Below, piece by piece: positions 1 through 7,944 of a DNA stretch of 33,482 nucleotides. The stretch is taken from positions 1-33,482 of the forward strand of contig CAMBQF010000018.1 of NCBI GenBank assembly GCA_945869825.1, in the 5' to 3' direction. Source of the DNA: Chitinophaga pinensis (GTDB taxonomy: Bacteria > Bacteroidota > Bacteroidia > CAMBQF01). A program made the translations under genes and the position numbers. Each line of letters opens with the position of its first letter. The first letter of the stretch is position 1. A model generated the notes under the pieces. It saw nothing but the letters and a program-made list of their open reading frames with translations. It was not told the DNA's origin and ran no database searches.

Positions 1-31
1 AAAATATACTTGGCATTACAGATACTATAAA

Positions 32-1237
32 GTGAATCTTCCGTTTTTCATAGCTCGCCGCTACCTCTTCTCTAAGAAGTCGCACAATATTATTAATATA
101 ATATCGGCTATTTCCACCTTTACAGTAGCGGTGGTTACAGCGGCTATGGTTATTGTTATCTCAGCGTTTGATGGGTTGGAGAAAACCATTACCGACCTTT
201 ACAATGCCTTTGATGCCGATATAGTTATTAGTCCTGCCAAAGGAAAAACCTTTGTAGCCAATAGCCTCTTTGATAAGAAGTTACAAGGCTTGGGGTATGT
301 TGAGCAAACATCTTACGCGCTGGAAGAAAGCGTGCTGCTACGCTACGGCGAAAAGCAGACCATTGCTACTATTAAAGGTGTGAGCCCTAATTATGCTAAG
401 GTATCGGGTATTGATACGCTGGTGGTTGATGGTGACTATTACCTGGGGAATGATTCGCTGGCGGCATCGGTAGTAGGGTATGGGGTTGCTGTAAAACTGG
501 GGGTAGCTATAAACGATATTATGACACCCATTAGTGTGTATTCGGCCAAACGGAATGCAAAGAATACCATTAACCCTGAAGATGCTTTTGCTACACGTAC
601 GCTCTATGCATCGGGGGTGTTTAGCGTGCAAAACCAGCCCGAGTATGACGATAAATATGTTATAACCCCGCTGTGGTTTGCACAAGAGTTGTTTCAGCGC
701 GATAGCGACATCAGTTCTATTGAGCTGAAGCTAAAGCCGGGCACTAATGTGGAGAAGGCACGCACCGATATTCAAAACCTTGTGGGGCTGGGGTACACGG
801 TTAAAAATCGTTTCCAGATACACGAGGTGCTGTATAAGGTAATTAATAGCGAGAAATGGGCGCTGTTCCTTATCCTGTCGCTGATAATGCTGATAGCGAT
901 ATTCAACATTATGGGTTCGCTAACTATGCTGATAGTAGAGAAGAATAATGATGCCATGACCCTGAAAGCTCTTGGGGCCGATAGCGCCATGCTGCATAAG
1001 ATATTCCGCAACGAAGGTTTTTTGATTGTGTTTATAGGAACACTATCGGGCGTTTTAGCCGGTTTGGCCTTATGCTTTGCACAGCTGCAGTTTAAATGGA
1101 TATTGATGGCAGGAGAAGGGTCTATGCCTTACCCCATTGTAGTTAAATCACTTGATGTGGCAGGGATATTTGTAATAGTAATGGCTGTGGGTAGCCTGGT
1201 TGGTTGGCTCACCACACGAAGGACGGTTCAGGCTTAG
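32..1237 (+). CDS. LolC/LolE-type lipoprotein-releasing ABC transporter permease (FtsX/MacB family)
   Basis: This is an inner-membrane permease of the FtsX/MacB family, most like LolC/LolE, which with an ATPase extracts lipoproteins from the inner membrane for transfer to the outer membrane. It has 401 residues with the classic layout: one membrane segment at about 21-46, a periplasmic domain at about 47-270, and three further segments at about 276-302, 329-352 and 376-395. The stretch after segment 2 (EKNNDAMTLKALGA) is the family's cytoplasmic coupling helix contacting the ATPase. The opening MNLPFFIARRYLFSKK is typical for this family in Bacteroidota, so the GTG at 32 is a good start, but the frame stays open to the window edge and an earlier start cannot be excluded. 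A near-consensus -7 box (TATACTTG, 5-12) lies 19 nt upstream. No LolD-type ATPase is present here. The stop codon overlaps that of the convergent murQ. Confidence 0.88.
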   Translation: MNLPFFIARRYLFSKKSHNIINIISAISTFTVAVVTAAMVIVISAFDGLEKTITDLYNAFDADIVISPAKGKTFVANSLFDKKLQGLGYVEQTSYALEESVLLRYGEKQTIATIKGVSPNYAKVSGIDTLVVDGDYYLGNDSLAASVVGYGVAVKLGVAINDIMTPISVYSAKRNAKNTINPEDAFATRTLYASGVFSVQNQPEYDDKYVITPLWFAQELFQRDSDISSIELKLKPGTNVEKARTDIQNLVGLGYTVKNRFQIHEVLYKVINSEKWALFLILSLIMLIAIFNIMGSLTMLIVEKNNDAMTLKALGADSAMLHKIFRNEGFLIVFIGTLSGVLAGLALCFAQLQFKWILMAGEGSMPYPIVVKSLDVAGIFVIVMAVGSLVGWLTTRRTVQA

Positions 1238-2040
1238 CCTTTAGCTGCATCAACTGCTTTCCGAACACTGCCGTGGGTTTTAAGTAATTTGGCTGCCTGG
1301 TCGTAGTCTATGTTTAAGGCCTCCATAACCATGCGGGTACCACGGTCAATAAGCTTATTGTTAGATAGTTGCATATCAACCATTCGGTTACCTTTTACCC
1401 GGCCCAGCTTTATCATTAGCGATGTGGAGAGCATATTCAGCGCCAGCTTTTGGGCCGTACCCGATTTCATGCGGGTGCTACCTGTAACAAACTCAGGGCC
1501 TACCACAATCTCCACTGGGAACTCCGCAGCTTGGGCTACAGGGCTGCCAGTGTTACATACTATGCATCCGGTACCAATACCTAGCTCTCGGGCTTTGTTT
1601 AAAGCGCCTACCACATAAGGCGTAGAGCCCGATGCTGCAATGCCAATCAAAAAGTCATATTCGTTTATGTTGTGCTCAGTCAGGTCAATCCAGCCTTGTT
1701 CGGTGCTGTCTTCGGCAAACTCCACCGCTTTGCGTATGGCGGCATCTCCACCAGCAATAAGGCCTATAACCAGTCCGTGGGGCACACCAAAGGTTGGGGG
1801 GCATTCAGATGCATCAACAATACCCAGCCTGCCGCTGGTGCCTGCACCAATATAAAACAAGCGGCCACCGTTACTAAGGCGTTCAAAGGCAGCATTAACA
1901 AGGGCCTCCAGTTGGGGCATGGCAGCTTCTACCGCAAGGGGTACAGTTTTGTCTTCGGTATTCATGTTGGTAAGCAACTCTTGGGTGCTCATCAACTCCA
2001 GGTTGTTGTAGTTCGACTGTGATTCTGTGGTCCTTATCAT
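1234..2040 (-). CDS. murQ: N-acetylmuramic acid 6-phosphate etherase MurQ
   Basis: MurQ removes the D-lactyl ether from MurNAc-6-phosphate to give GlcNAc-6-phosphate, a cytoplasmic step of peptidoglycan recycling. The 268-residue protein carries the SIS-domain sugar-phosphate motif GAGTSGRLG (65-73) followed by DASECPPTFG. Glu79 and Glu110 sit where E. coli MurQ has its catalytic Glu83 and Glu114 (constant offset of four). The length is slightly short of the usual 270-300 but nothing appears missing. It is a single gene convergent with the Lol permease. No MurNAc kinase or MurP transporter is adjacent, so the source of MurNAc-6-phosphate is encoded elsewhere. The NagZ-like fusion at 25405-28401 belongs to the same recycling theme. 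No exact TAnnTTTG box is visible upstream. Confidence 0.96.
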   Translation of the reverse strand: MIRTTESQSNYNNLELMSTQELLTNMNTEDKTVPLAVEAAMPQLEALVNAAFERLSNGGRLFYIGAGTSGRLGIVDASECPPTFGVPHGLVIGLIAGGDAAIRKAVEFAEDSTEQGWIDLTEHNINEYDFLIGIAASGSTPYVVGALNKARELGIGTGCIVCNTGSPVAQAAEFPVEIVVGPEFVTGSTRMKSGTAQKLALNMLSTSLMIKLGRVKGNRMVDMQLSNNKLIDRGTRMVMEALNIDYDQAAKLLKTHGSVRKAVDAAKG

Positions 2041-2178
2041 AACGTAAAATTAAACCTGTAACAGCTATTAGTACAAGTATGCGCGCTATATTTATAAACG
2101 GCTTTTTAAAACGGGCAATTGTTAAAATCTGTGTTGATAGCCATAATGAAACCCTTAATTATGATGCCCTTACTTGGA

Positions 2179-2186
2179 TATTTTTG
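2179..2186 (+). promoter_or_regulatory. Bacteroidota -7 box for the thioesterase gene
   Basis: TATTTTTG matches the Bacteroidota -7 consensus TAnnTTTG exactly and ends 21 nt before the ATG at 2208. I do not see a clear TTG -33 element at the expected distance. Confidence 0.6.
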
Positions 2187-2207
2187 TATGTATGAATAGC
2201 ACAAACT

Positions 2208-2645
2208 ATGGAAAAGCAAGAAGATAATTTTAAGCATAAAACCCCGGTACAAATCCGCTTTGTTGATACCGATATGTTGGGCCATGTAAACAACTCTATA
2301 TACCTGAGCTTTATGGAGTATGCCCGTATAAATTATTTTCGTGCGGTGCTGGGTGCCAATGTAAATTGGAACTCGCGCGGTATCATTGTAGCCAAGGCTG
2401 TTATCGATTATAAAATCCCCATTTTCTTCCGCGATAACCTTATCGTAAAAACCCGAGTATCAAGGCTTGGCAAAAAAAGCTTTGACATGGAATACCAGCT
2501 TATCCACATCACCCCTGAAAAAAAGGAAGTGCTTAAAGCTACGGGTGTTACTGTTATGGTTTGCTATAACTACGAGGAGAATAAGACCATTGAAATTCCA
2601 GCTGAGTGGCGCGAAAAAATCGCCAAGCTAGAGGGCTTGGATTAG
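2208..2645 (+). CDS. Acyl-CoA thioesterase, YbgC/FadM-like 4HBT hotdog family
   Basis: This 145-residue protein is a single-domain hotdog thioesterase that probably hydrolyses acyl-CoA or acyl-carrier thioesters in the cytoplasm. The signature is VDTDMLGHVNN at 19-29 followed by Y32 and E37. Asp22 is the second Asp of the DTD motif and aligns with catalytic Asp18 of E. coli YbgC. The length is typical. An exact -7 box 21 nt upstream supports the ATG at 2208. The gene is divergent from murQ and its stop overlaps the stop of the convergent DedA gene. The physiological substrate cannot be read from the sequence. Confidence 0.85.
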   Translation: MEKQEDNFKHKTPVQIRFVDTDMLGHVNNSIYLSFMEYARINYFRAVLGANVNWNSRGIIVAKAVIDYKIPIFFRDNLIVKTRVSRLGKKSFDMEYQLIHITPEKKEVLKATGVTVMVCYNYEENKTIEIPAEWREKIAKLEGLD

Positions 2646-3295
2646 TCTTTCACTTTCTTTCTGCTATCTACCCAGCCTTTAATTATTTGGTATACCATAG
2701 GTAATACTGATACAAATACAATACCTATGGCAATTAGGTCTATGTGCTCTTTTACCCATTTAATATTGCCAAGTAGGTAGCCTGCAACGGTAATGCTTGT
2801 AATCCATACAATGCCGCCCAGTATATCATAAGGTAAAAAGCGGCGATATTTCATTTCGCCGACACCGGCAACAAATGGCGCAATGGTGCGTACTATAGGC
2901 ACAAAACGGGCAACAATAATAGTGCGGGTACCATACTTTTCGTAAAAGGCATGTGTTTTATCCAGCCACTCCTTTTTTACAATGGGCTTACCTCTAAACT
3001 TCCAACCAACAACCTTGTGCCCAAAATATTTTCCTATAAAGTAGTTAGTGTTATCGCCTACTACAGCGGCTATAATCAGCAGTATTATTAGCAAAGGCAG
3101 GTTTAACCCACCTCCGGCAGCTACTACGCCTGCGCAAAACAATAGTGAGTCGCCTGGTAAAAAAGGCCATATAACAAGCCCGGTTTCAATAAATATGATG
3201 GCAAATAATATGGCATATACCCAATAGTCATAAATGGCTATTAGTTCCCAAATTTTAACATCTATATTCTTAAAGTAATCTAAATATTCGTGCAT
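2642..3295 (-). CDS. DedA family membrane protein
   Basis: This 217-residue protein belongs to the DedA/SNARE-associated (VTT) family of polytopic inner-membrane proteins, members of which are implicated in undecaprenyl-phosphate or phospholipid translocation. Hydrophobic segments cover roughly 20-45, 50-80, 130-155 and 175-205. The conserved ETGLVIWPFLPGDSLLF stretch (37-53) and the region around FRGKPIVKKEWL and RFVPIVRTIAPFVAGVG are hallmarks of the family. The start at 3295 is the only in-frame Met near the N-terminus. A terminator-like hairpin on the same strand ends 8 nt before this start, so the gene is probably not simply the tail of the upstream operon. The 3' end overlaps the thioesterase stop by 4 nt. 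The transported lipid is unknown. Confidence 0.9.
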   Translation of the reverse strand: MHEYLDYFKNIDVKIWELIAIYDYWVYAILFAIIFIETGLVIWPFLPGDSLLFCAGVVAAGGGLNLPLLIILLIIAAVVGDNTNYFIGKYFGHKVVGWKFRGKPIVKKEWLDKTHAFYEKYGTRTIIVARFVPIVRTIAPFVAGVGEMKYRRFLPYDILGGIVWITSITVAGYLLGNIKWVKEHIDLIAIGIVFVSVLPMVYQIIKGWVDSRKKVKD

Positions 3296-3303
3296 GCTAT
3301 ACG

Positions 3304-3326
3304 TTAAAAAAGCCCATGCAGGGCTT
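3304..3326 (-). terminator. Intrinsic terminator after the TPR-comA-rhodanese operon
   Basis: On the minus strand a 6-bp stem AAGCCC / GGGCTT with loop TGCAT is followed by a run of T residues. It lies 43 nt beyond the rhodanese stop and only 8 nt before the DedA start codon, so it could also act as an attenuator or block initiation of dedA. Confidence 0.65.
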
Positions 3327-3369
3327 GATGTGTAATTCTTTTAATTCCCCTTGGGGTAGACTTTTTGGG

Positions 3370-3687
3370 TTATGATACAGTTATCGATTGGTCAATTTCT
3401 TTGCTCCATGCTATAATACCGCCTTTAAGGTTGTAAAGGTTTGTAAAACCATATTGCCTCTCCAGTGCGTCAACAATTGCCCCACTGCGGCCACCGCTGC
3501 GGCAATGGATAATTACTGGCAAATCGCGCGATATGTTATCAATATTAGCAACTACAAGGCCCATAGGTATATGCTCGCCACCAATAGAAGCGGCATCAAC
3601 TTCGGCTTGCTCGCGCACATCAATCAACTGGTGTGGCTCATTATTATCGCGCATGGTTTTTAATTCCGCTACGGTTACTTCTTTCAT
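3370..3687 (-). CDS. Single-domain rhodanese-like sulfurtransferase
   Basis: This 105-residue protein is one rhodanese domain without a signal peptide, so it is likely cytoplasmic. The active-site loop HCRSGGRSG places the persulfide-forming Cys at 62, and the upstream LIDVRE (21-26) is the usual strand and Asp-Val-Arg motif. Single-domain rhodaneses of this kind (GlpE/PspE-like) move sulfane sulfur from thiosulfate or other donors to thiophilic acceptors. It starts 11 nt after the stop of the ComA-like gene and is the last gene of the operon before a terminator. Its partner is unknown. Co-transcription with an enzyme that consumes sulfite suggests, but does not show, a sulfur-related role. 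Confidence 0.87.
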   Translation of the reverse strand: MKEVTVAELKTMRDNNEPHQLIDVREQAEVDAASIGGEHIPMGLVVANIDNISRDLPVIIHCRSGGRSGAIVDALERQYGFTNLYNLKGGIIAWSKEIDQSITVS

Positions 3688-3698
3688 ATCAAACTGTA

Positions 3699-4532
3699 TT
3701 ATACTTTTTCTTTTGATTTCTTAGTAGTTTTTTCATCTACAGACTCAGCTGTTATCTTCAGCTTTTTAAGGTTATCTGGCAAATAGCTGAAGAAGGTATC
3801 GCCGCGTAAACCTAAACGAAGGGTTTCTAAAGGAATTACCTCTTCAGGCGATATGTTGCCAAGGTTAACCTCAGCGCCCAATAGTTTAATAAACCATGCT
3901 TGCTGGGCTTTAATCGGAGCTTCCCAAATAATATTTTCAGCCTTTACCTTATCAATAATTTTATTTACTAACTGAACGTGAGCATTTCCATTAGGGCGGT
4001 AAATTCCAACATTGCCACTTTCGCGAGCTTCAGCAATCACTTTCCAGGACCCCGCTTGCAGCTCTGTTAACATCATGCTAATCCACATCTTCGGGGCAAT
4101 TAATATACCAGCTTCTTTAGAACCTACCTCGCTAACTACTGTAAATTCTTTAGATAGGCGATGGATGTAATCACATTTAATATCGTGCGGTAATATTATT
4201 GATCCATCTGATACTTCTGCCGTATCCAGCTTAAGGTCTGTTATCAGCTTACGGTATTCGTCAAACTTCTTGCGCACAACAAAAGCCTCAAATAAGGTGC
4301 CGCCAAGATATACCTTAAAGCCCGCATCTTTATATAAGGCTATTTTATCTTTTACCCTTGGGGTAACCATAGAGGTGCCAAAACCTAACTTCACAATATC
4401 TATCAATTCGCCCGATATGCTAATCATATCTTCTGCCTGGCGCAGGCTTAAGCCCTTATCCATTACCATGGTAAGGCCTTGCTTACGCGGTCGCTTGCTG
4501 CGAGCCGGTATAAAGTCTAATTTATCTAACAT
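3699..4532 (-). CDS. ComA-like (2R)-phospho-3-sulfolactate synthase
   Basis: This is a 277-residue protein of the phosphosulfolactate synthase (ComA) family, TIM-barrel enzymes that add sulfite to phosphoenolpyruvate to give phosphosulfolactate, the first step of coenzyme M synthesis in methanogens. Family features in order are KPRKQG-like TMVMDKGL near the N-terminus, IDIVKLGFGTS, VYLGGTLFEAF, EVSDGSI, EVGSKE, EARESGNVGIYR, WEAPIKAQQ and LGLRGDTF near the C-terminus. Bacteroidota do not make coenzyme M, so the product probably feeds another sulfonate such as sulfolactate or a lipid precursor; that is inference. It starts 3 nt after the stop of the TPR gene and is followed at 11 nt by the rhodanese gene. 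The last 15 residues are a Lys/Thr-rich tail beyond the barrel. Confidence 0.86.
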   Translation of the reverse strand: MLDKLDFIPARSKRPRKQGLTMVMDKGLSLRQAEDMISISGELIDIVKLGFGTSMVTPRVKDKIALYKDAGFKVYLGGTLFEAFVVRKKFDEYRKLITDLKLDTAEVSDGSIILPHDIKCDYIHRLSKEFTVVSEVGSKEAGILIAPKMWISMMLTELQAGSWKVIAEARESGNVGIYRPNGNAHVQLVNKIIDKVKAENIIWEAPIKAQQAWFIKLLGAEVNLGNISPEEVIPLETLRLGLRGDTFFSYLPDNLKKLKITAESVDEKTTKKSKEKV

Positions 4533-4535
4533 AAC

Positions 4536-5939
4536 TTACTGTTTGTATACTTCAAGCATTTCTAACAATGCCTGATTATTTTGCAGCGAAGGTACAATTT
4601 CAAATGCTTCAATGTACTTTTCGTAGTCGTTTGCAAGGGCTTCTTCAAATACCTGCATCCCCTGTTTCTCGCTACCTGCCTCAATTAGCAGGGCTGCAAG
4701 CTTAAAATAAATTGTTGTGTTATGGGGTTGCACTTTTATCCCTTCAAGGCAGCTTTCTATAGCTTCCTCCAGTTTTTCGTTCCTAAATAATATGGTTACA
4801 TAGTCGCCCCAAATATCTTCATTATCAGGCTCAAACTCAGTTACTAGGCGGTATGCTTTTTCTCCTTCTTCAAAAAAGTCGTTTTTAAGGTATAAGTCAC
4901 CAAGTATGTACCAGTATTCAGCATTTTCTGGGTCAATAGCTACAGCCTTTTGCAGGTGGTGTATTGCCTCGGTATTGCGGTTAAGCCCGTCTAAAACCAC
5001 GCCCATTCCACACCATGCCTCTGCCAGCGCGGGGTCGGCTTTTATTGCCTTATGGAAGTATTTTAATGCCCTGTCGGTGTCGTTAAGGTTTTCATAGCAT
5101 TCTGCTATATATTGGAATGATATTGGGTCGGGTTCCTCATATTTAAAGGTTTCCTGATACGTTTCTATTGCGTCGTTAAACCGCTCAAGATTAGCCAAGG
5201 CATTTGCCTTGTTAAAATAGGCTGATGAGAACTCTTCGTTTATCAGTATAGCATAATCGTAAGCCTGTATGGCAGTTTCGTATTTTTCCTGCTTGCTGTA
5301 AAACAATCCAAGGTTATACCATGCCGCGGCAGAGTAGGGTTTATCGTCGGTAAGCATTGTGTAGTATTCAACCCCTGCCTGGTATTGCTCTGTCAAATCA
5401 AAGCAAAAGGCAATTTCGTACATGGCCGCCTCGTTATCAGGGTTTAGGCTTACCGCTTTCTTAAGGTGCTCTACGGCTTTATCATACCGCCCCAGGTTTT
5501 CATACTCAAATGCTATGTATAAGTGAACCTCGTCGGCATCATCGCCTGCTCGGTCTATGGCTTTGTTATAATAAACAATAGCTTCGCCAGTCCTGTCCAT
5601 CTGGCTTAGTATGCTGCCTTTTGTCAGGTACACCTCATAATTGTCAGGCTCTATAGCTTCCAGGGTATTTATTAATTCCAAAGCCTGCACATTTTTGCCT
5701 GTGGCCGCAAATAACTGCGCCTTACGCATTTGCAGTATTGATGTGTAAGGGTGCTGCTCTTCAGCAACCAATATAGTATCTAAGGCTTCGTAAGGTTTGT
5801 TCTGCCGTATGTAATATTCTACAATGCTTTCAAATGTTTCTACATCGTAATAAGGCACCCGCCCTTCTTTCATCCTCTTTTCAAAGTCTTTAATGCGCTC
5901 CGCATCAAATTCTTCAGGTTGTTCATATTCTTCGCCCAT
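4536..5939 (-). CDS. Cytoplasmic tetratricopeptide repeat protein (about 12 TPRs)
   Basis: The 467-residue protein consists almost entirely of TPR units with the repeating pattern W/Y-x2-L/I-G-x2-Y ... A-x3-Y/F-x2-A-x4-P, for example around AWYNLGLFYSKQEKYETAIQAYDYA and AEYWYILGDLYLKND. A very acidic N-terminal leader (MGEEYEQPEEFDAERIKDFE) precedes the first repeat, and there is no signal peptide or membrane segment. Such solenoids are protein-binding scaffolds; the partner cannot be deduced. It is the first gene of the operon with the ComA-like synthase and rhodanese. Its upstream region holds a promoter-like pair and two inverted repeats, so the regulation of the whole operon probably acts here. 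Confidence 0.87.
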   Translation of the reverse strand: MGEEYEQPEEFDAERIKDFEKRMKEGRVPYYDVETFESIVEYYIRQNKPYEALDTILVAEEQHPYTSILQMRKAQLFAATGKNVQALELINTLEAIEPDNYEVYLTKGSILSQMDRTGEAIVYYNKAIDRAGDDADEVHLYIAFEYENLGRYDKAVEHLKKAVSLNPDNEAAMYEIAFCFDLTEQYQAGVEYYTMLTDDKPYSAAAWYNLGLFYSKQEKYETAIQAYDYAILINEEFSSAYFNKANALANLERFNDAIETYQETFKYEEPDPISFQYIAECYENLNDTDRALKYFHKAIKADPALAEAWCGMGVVLDGLNRNTEAIHHLQKAVAIDPENAEYWYILGDLYLKNDFFEEGEKAYRLVTEFEPDNEDIWGDYVTILFRNEKLEEAIESCLEGIKVQPHNTTIYFKLAALLIEAGSEKQGMQVFEEALANDYEKYIEAFEIVPSLQNNQALLEMLEVYKQ

Positions 5940-5960
5940 TACAGAACTTATTGGTTCTTA

Positions 5961-5991
5961 CAAATTTTATTAAACCACTTGGTTTTCGCAA
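5961..5991 (-). promoter_or_regulatory. Candidate promoter of the TPR-comA-rhodanese operon
   Basis: Read on the minus strand, TTG (5991-5989) is followed after 20 nt by AAAATTTG (5968-5961), a one-mismatch match to TAnnTTTG, ending 21 nt before the ATG at 5939. Spacing and distance equal those at two other promoters in the window. Confidence 0.45.
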
Positions 5992-5996
5992 GTGGT
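5974..5996. promoter_or_regulatory. Inverted repeat overlapping the operon promoter
   Basis: ACCACTT (5974-5980) and AAGTGGT (5990-5996) form a 7-bp inverted repeat with a 9-nt centre. It covers the -33 TTG and most of the spacer of the candidate promoter, a position suited to a repressor site. It could also simply be a weak hairpin. Confidence 0.4.
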
Positions 5997-6010
5997 AGTT
6001 ATCAACGCAC

Positions 6011-6032
6011 ATTGTTGTTTATAAACAACAAT
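6011..6032. promoter_or_regulatory. Perfect 22-bp palindrome upstream of the TPR operon
   Basis: ATTGTTGTTTA (6011-6021) is followed immediately by its exact reverse complement TAAACAACAAT (6022-6032). It lies about 20 bp upstream of the candidate -33 element of the TPR operon. A gapless palindrome is typical of a dimeric regulator site rather than of a terminator. The regulator is unknown. Confidence 0.5.
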
Positions 6033-6067
6033 AATTAAGCCTAATGTGTTCTAACCACGGCAATAAC

Positions 6068-6093
6068 AAAAAAGCCCGACAATTTGTCGGGCT
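6068..6093 (-). terminator. Intrinsic terminator after the CHU_C surface protein
   Basis: An 8-bp perfect stem AGCCCGAC / GTCGGGCT (6073-6080 and 6086-6093) with a 5-nt loop is followed on the minus strand by six T residues (6073-6068). It lies about 70 nt beyond the stop of the surface-protein gene. Confidence 0.85.
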
Positions 6094-6165
6094 CTTCTTA
6101 TATAGTTTTATTGTTTAGATAGCGGTATATTTAATCTTTAAGGTTTTAGATTTAAAATTTTAATA

Positions 6166-7923
6166 TTAGTTATCACTATTATAAAGAACAGTTACAGTGC
6201 CGTTTTTCTCATAGTTGGTAGTGGCCGATTTTGCTTTAAGAACAAAATAGTAAACACCAGCGGGTACTTGTTCGCCAGAGTTTGTTGTTCCATCCCATTT
6301 AACCTGCGGTGCAGTAGTTTCAAATAGTAGTAGGCCCCAACGGTTAAATATTTGCAGGGTGTACTCATCCATACCGCTGTTCTTAACGTTAAACACATCG
6401 TTAATGCCGTCTCCATTTGGCGTAAATACGTTTGGTACTACTAATCCTTCTACTATTTCTATAGTGGAGCAGGTCGTGTCCATACAACCATCGTTGCTGG
6501 TAACCATTAAACATACGTTGTATTGACCCGGTACATCATACATATGAAATGGGTTTTGCTCTGATGTTTCAACACCATCGCCAAAAGACCAATCCCACTG
6601 TGTAGCGCCATCAATACTTGCATCGGTAAATGATATAAGGTCAAAAGCAAATACATTATTAGTGTCAGTAGTAAATATGGCAGTAGGGGCAAGGTATAAC
6701 GATACAGGATAGCTGCTAATGCCCGATGTACAACCATTAGGTGCTGTAACACTTGCGGCTATAACACCAGAACCCGAGTTACCCCAGCCTACTTGTACGT
6801 TTGCTGTTGGTGTACCGCTGCTGATAGAGCCACCGCTTATAGTCCAGTTATAAGTAGCACCCGAAGTAGCAGGGTCAATAGTGTATGAATTACCCGCTGA
6901 GTTTCCACACAACAGGTTAGGCCCTGTAATGGTTGGTGCATCGGGGCGGCGTAAGCCTAAAATATAAGGCTCTTCAGTAAAGATATTCCAACCTGCATGG
7001 GTTAAAACATCTAAGCCCGATTGCACAGAGGCTGTTGTTGGTAACATACCCACCCATTTGTTTGGGCTAACAGTCCAATGAGAAAGGATATCCCACGTTT
7101 GATCCTGGGTAGCATCGTAAAATACGCTTATTGTAGCAGGAACAGTACCTGTTGGGCGGTTTATACGATGGTAAAATTTATCGTTAACACGGCAAACAAG
7201 CGTATCAACCAAAGTGCGGTCGTAACCGTCAGGTGTTGCGTCGTTGTTTACTAAGCGTACACCATACAAACCGGCTTCGGTAGTGCTTGGGGTAATTTCC
7301 ACAGGGCGATAGCGTGTTAAACCTACGCTAGAGCCTGTTGGGAAAATATATGCGTTGTTTACGTTGGTGTTGCGGTATAGTTTGCCGTTTGACAGGCTGC
7401 TAACATAACCTGTTGTGCGGGTTATAGCTGCTGTATTGGCTGTTGTTACCGTCATGTCAAACTGGTCGGTAGCCAACTCACGGTCGTTCAGGTTTAATCT
7501 GTGCGATACTCTTGAATTTAAGGTTTGGGTCTTAATTCCAGATCCTAAACAGGTTAAATCATAAAACCAGGTCAGACTGTCGCCCGTTATTAGCTGGTCG
7601 GCACCTTCAAGGCTAACTTCGCCCGATCCTGCGTTAAAGCGGCGGTTGTTAATCCAGTCGCCCCAAACGTGGTATATACCGTCGCCACCGGCAACAGAAT
7701 CATTCACAAAGTTATTGTCGATAATAAAATCGCCCATGTTAGTCATGTCGGCGTTTATCTTGCTATTGGTAACTGTACCAAGCACACGTACCACAGCACC
7801 GGTGTTTATGTAAACCACAGCGCCTCGGTTGTTAAATAACCCAGCTTGGCCCCATGCAGATGAGGCTATTGTTAAACCCGTTACCAGGCATAAAAGAGTA
7901 CGAAATTGAGTAGAAAATTTCAT
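6166..7923 (-). CDS. T9SS cargo: PKD-domain surface protein with type B (CHU_C) sorting domain
   Basis: This secreted protein of 585 residues is counted from the ATG at 7923, which is followed by a signal peptide (MKFSTQFRTLLCLVTGLTI, cleavage near SSAWGQ). A TTG 24 nt further upstream is open in frame, but the promoter box overlaps it. The N-terminal 300 residues are beta-rich without a family I recognise. A PKD-like segment with PNGCTSG and then a PKD domain (about 412-490, WDWSFGDG) follow. The C-terminal 90 residues begin VPNVFTPNGDGINDVF and contain FNRWGLLLFE and PAGVYYFVLKA, the gliding-motility-associated CHU_C / type B sorting domain that directs export through the type IX system. 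The gene stands alone with its own promoter and terminator. The ligand or role at the cell surface is unknown. Confidence 0.88.
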   Translation of the reverse strand: MKFSTQFRTLLCLVTGLTIASSAWGQAGLFNNRGAVVYINTGAVVRVLGTVTNSKINADMTNMGDFIIDNNFVNDSVAGGDGIYHVWGDWINNRRFNAGSGEVSLEGADQLITGDSLTWFYDLTCLGSGIKTQTLNSRVSHRLNLNDRELATDQFDMTVTTANTAAITRTTGYVSSLSNGKLYRNTNVNNAYIFPTGSSVGLTRYRPVEITPSTTEAGLYGVRLVNNDATPDGYDRTLVDTLVCRVNDKFYHRINRPTGTVPATISVFYDATQDQTWDILSHWTVSPNKWVGMLPTTASVQSGLDVLTHAGWNIFTEEPYILGLRRPDAPTITGPNLLCGNSAGNSYTIDPATSGATYNWTISGGSISSGTPTANVQVGWGNSGSGVIAASVTAPNGCTSGISSYPVSLYLAPTAIFTTDTNNVFAFDLISFTDASIDGATQWDWSFGDGVETSEQNPFHMYDVPGQYNVCLMVTSNDGCMDTTCSTIEIVEGLVVPNVFTPNGDGINDVFNVKNSGMDEYTLQIFNRWGLLLFETTAPQVKWDGTTNSGEQVPAGVYYFVLKAKSATTNYEKNGTVTVLYNSDN

Positions 7924-7944
7924 AGGCAGTATTACGATATATCG

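Noticed and set aside
1-30. Possible end of an upstream gene (frame 1 closes with TAA at 28-30)
   Set aside because: Only nine codons are visible and they match no ending I recognise; the permease frame is also open here.
1672-2022. Plus-strand open frames inside murQ
   Set aside because: They are shadows of murQ, which has both catalytic glutamates and full family motifs.
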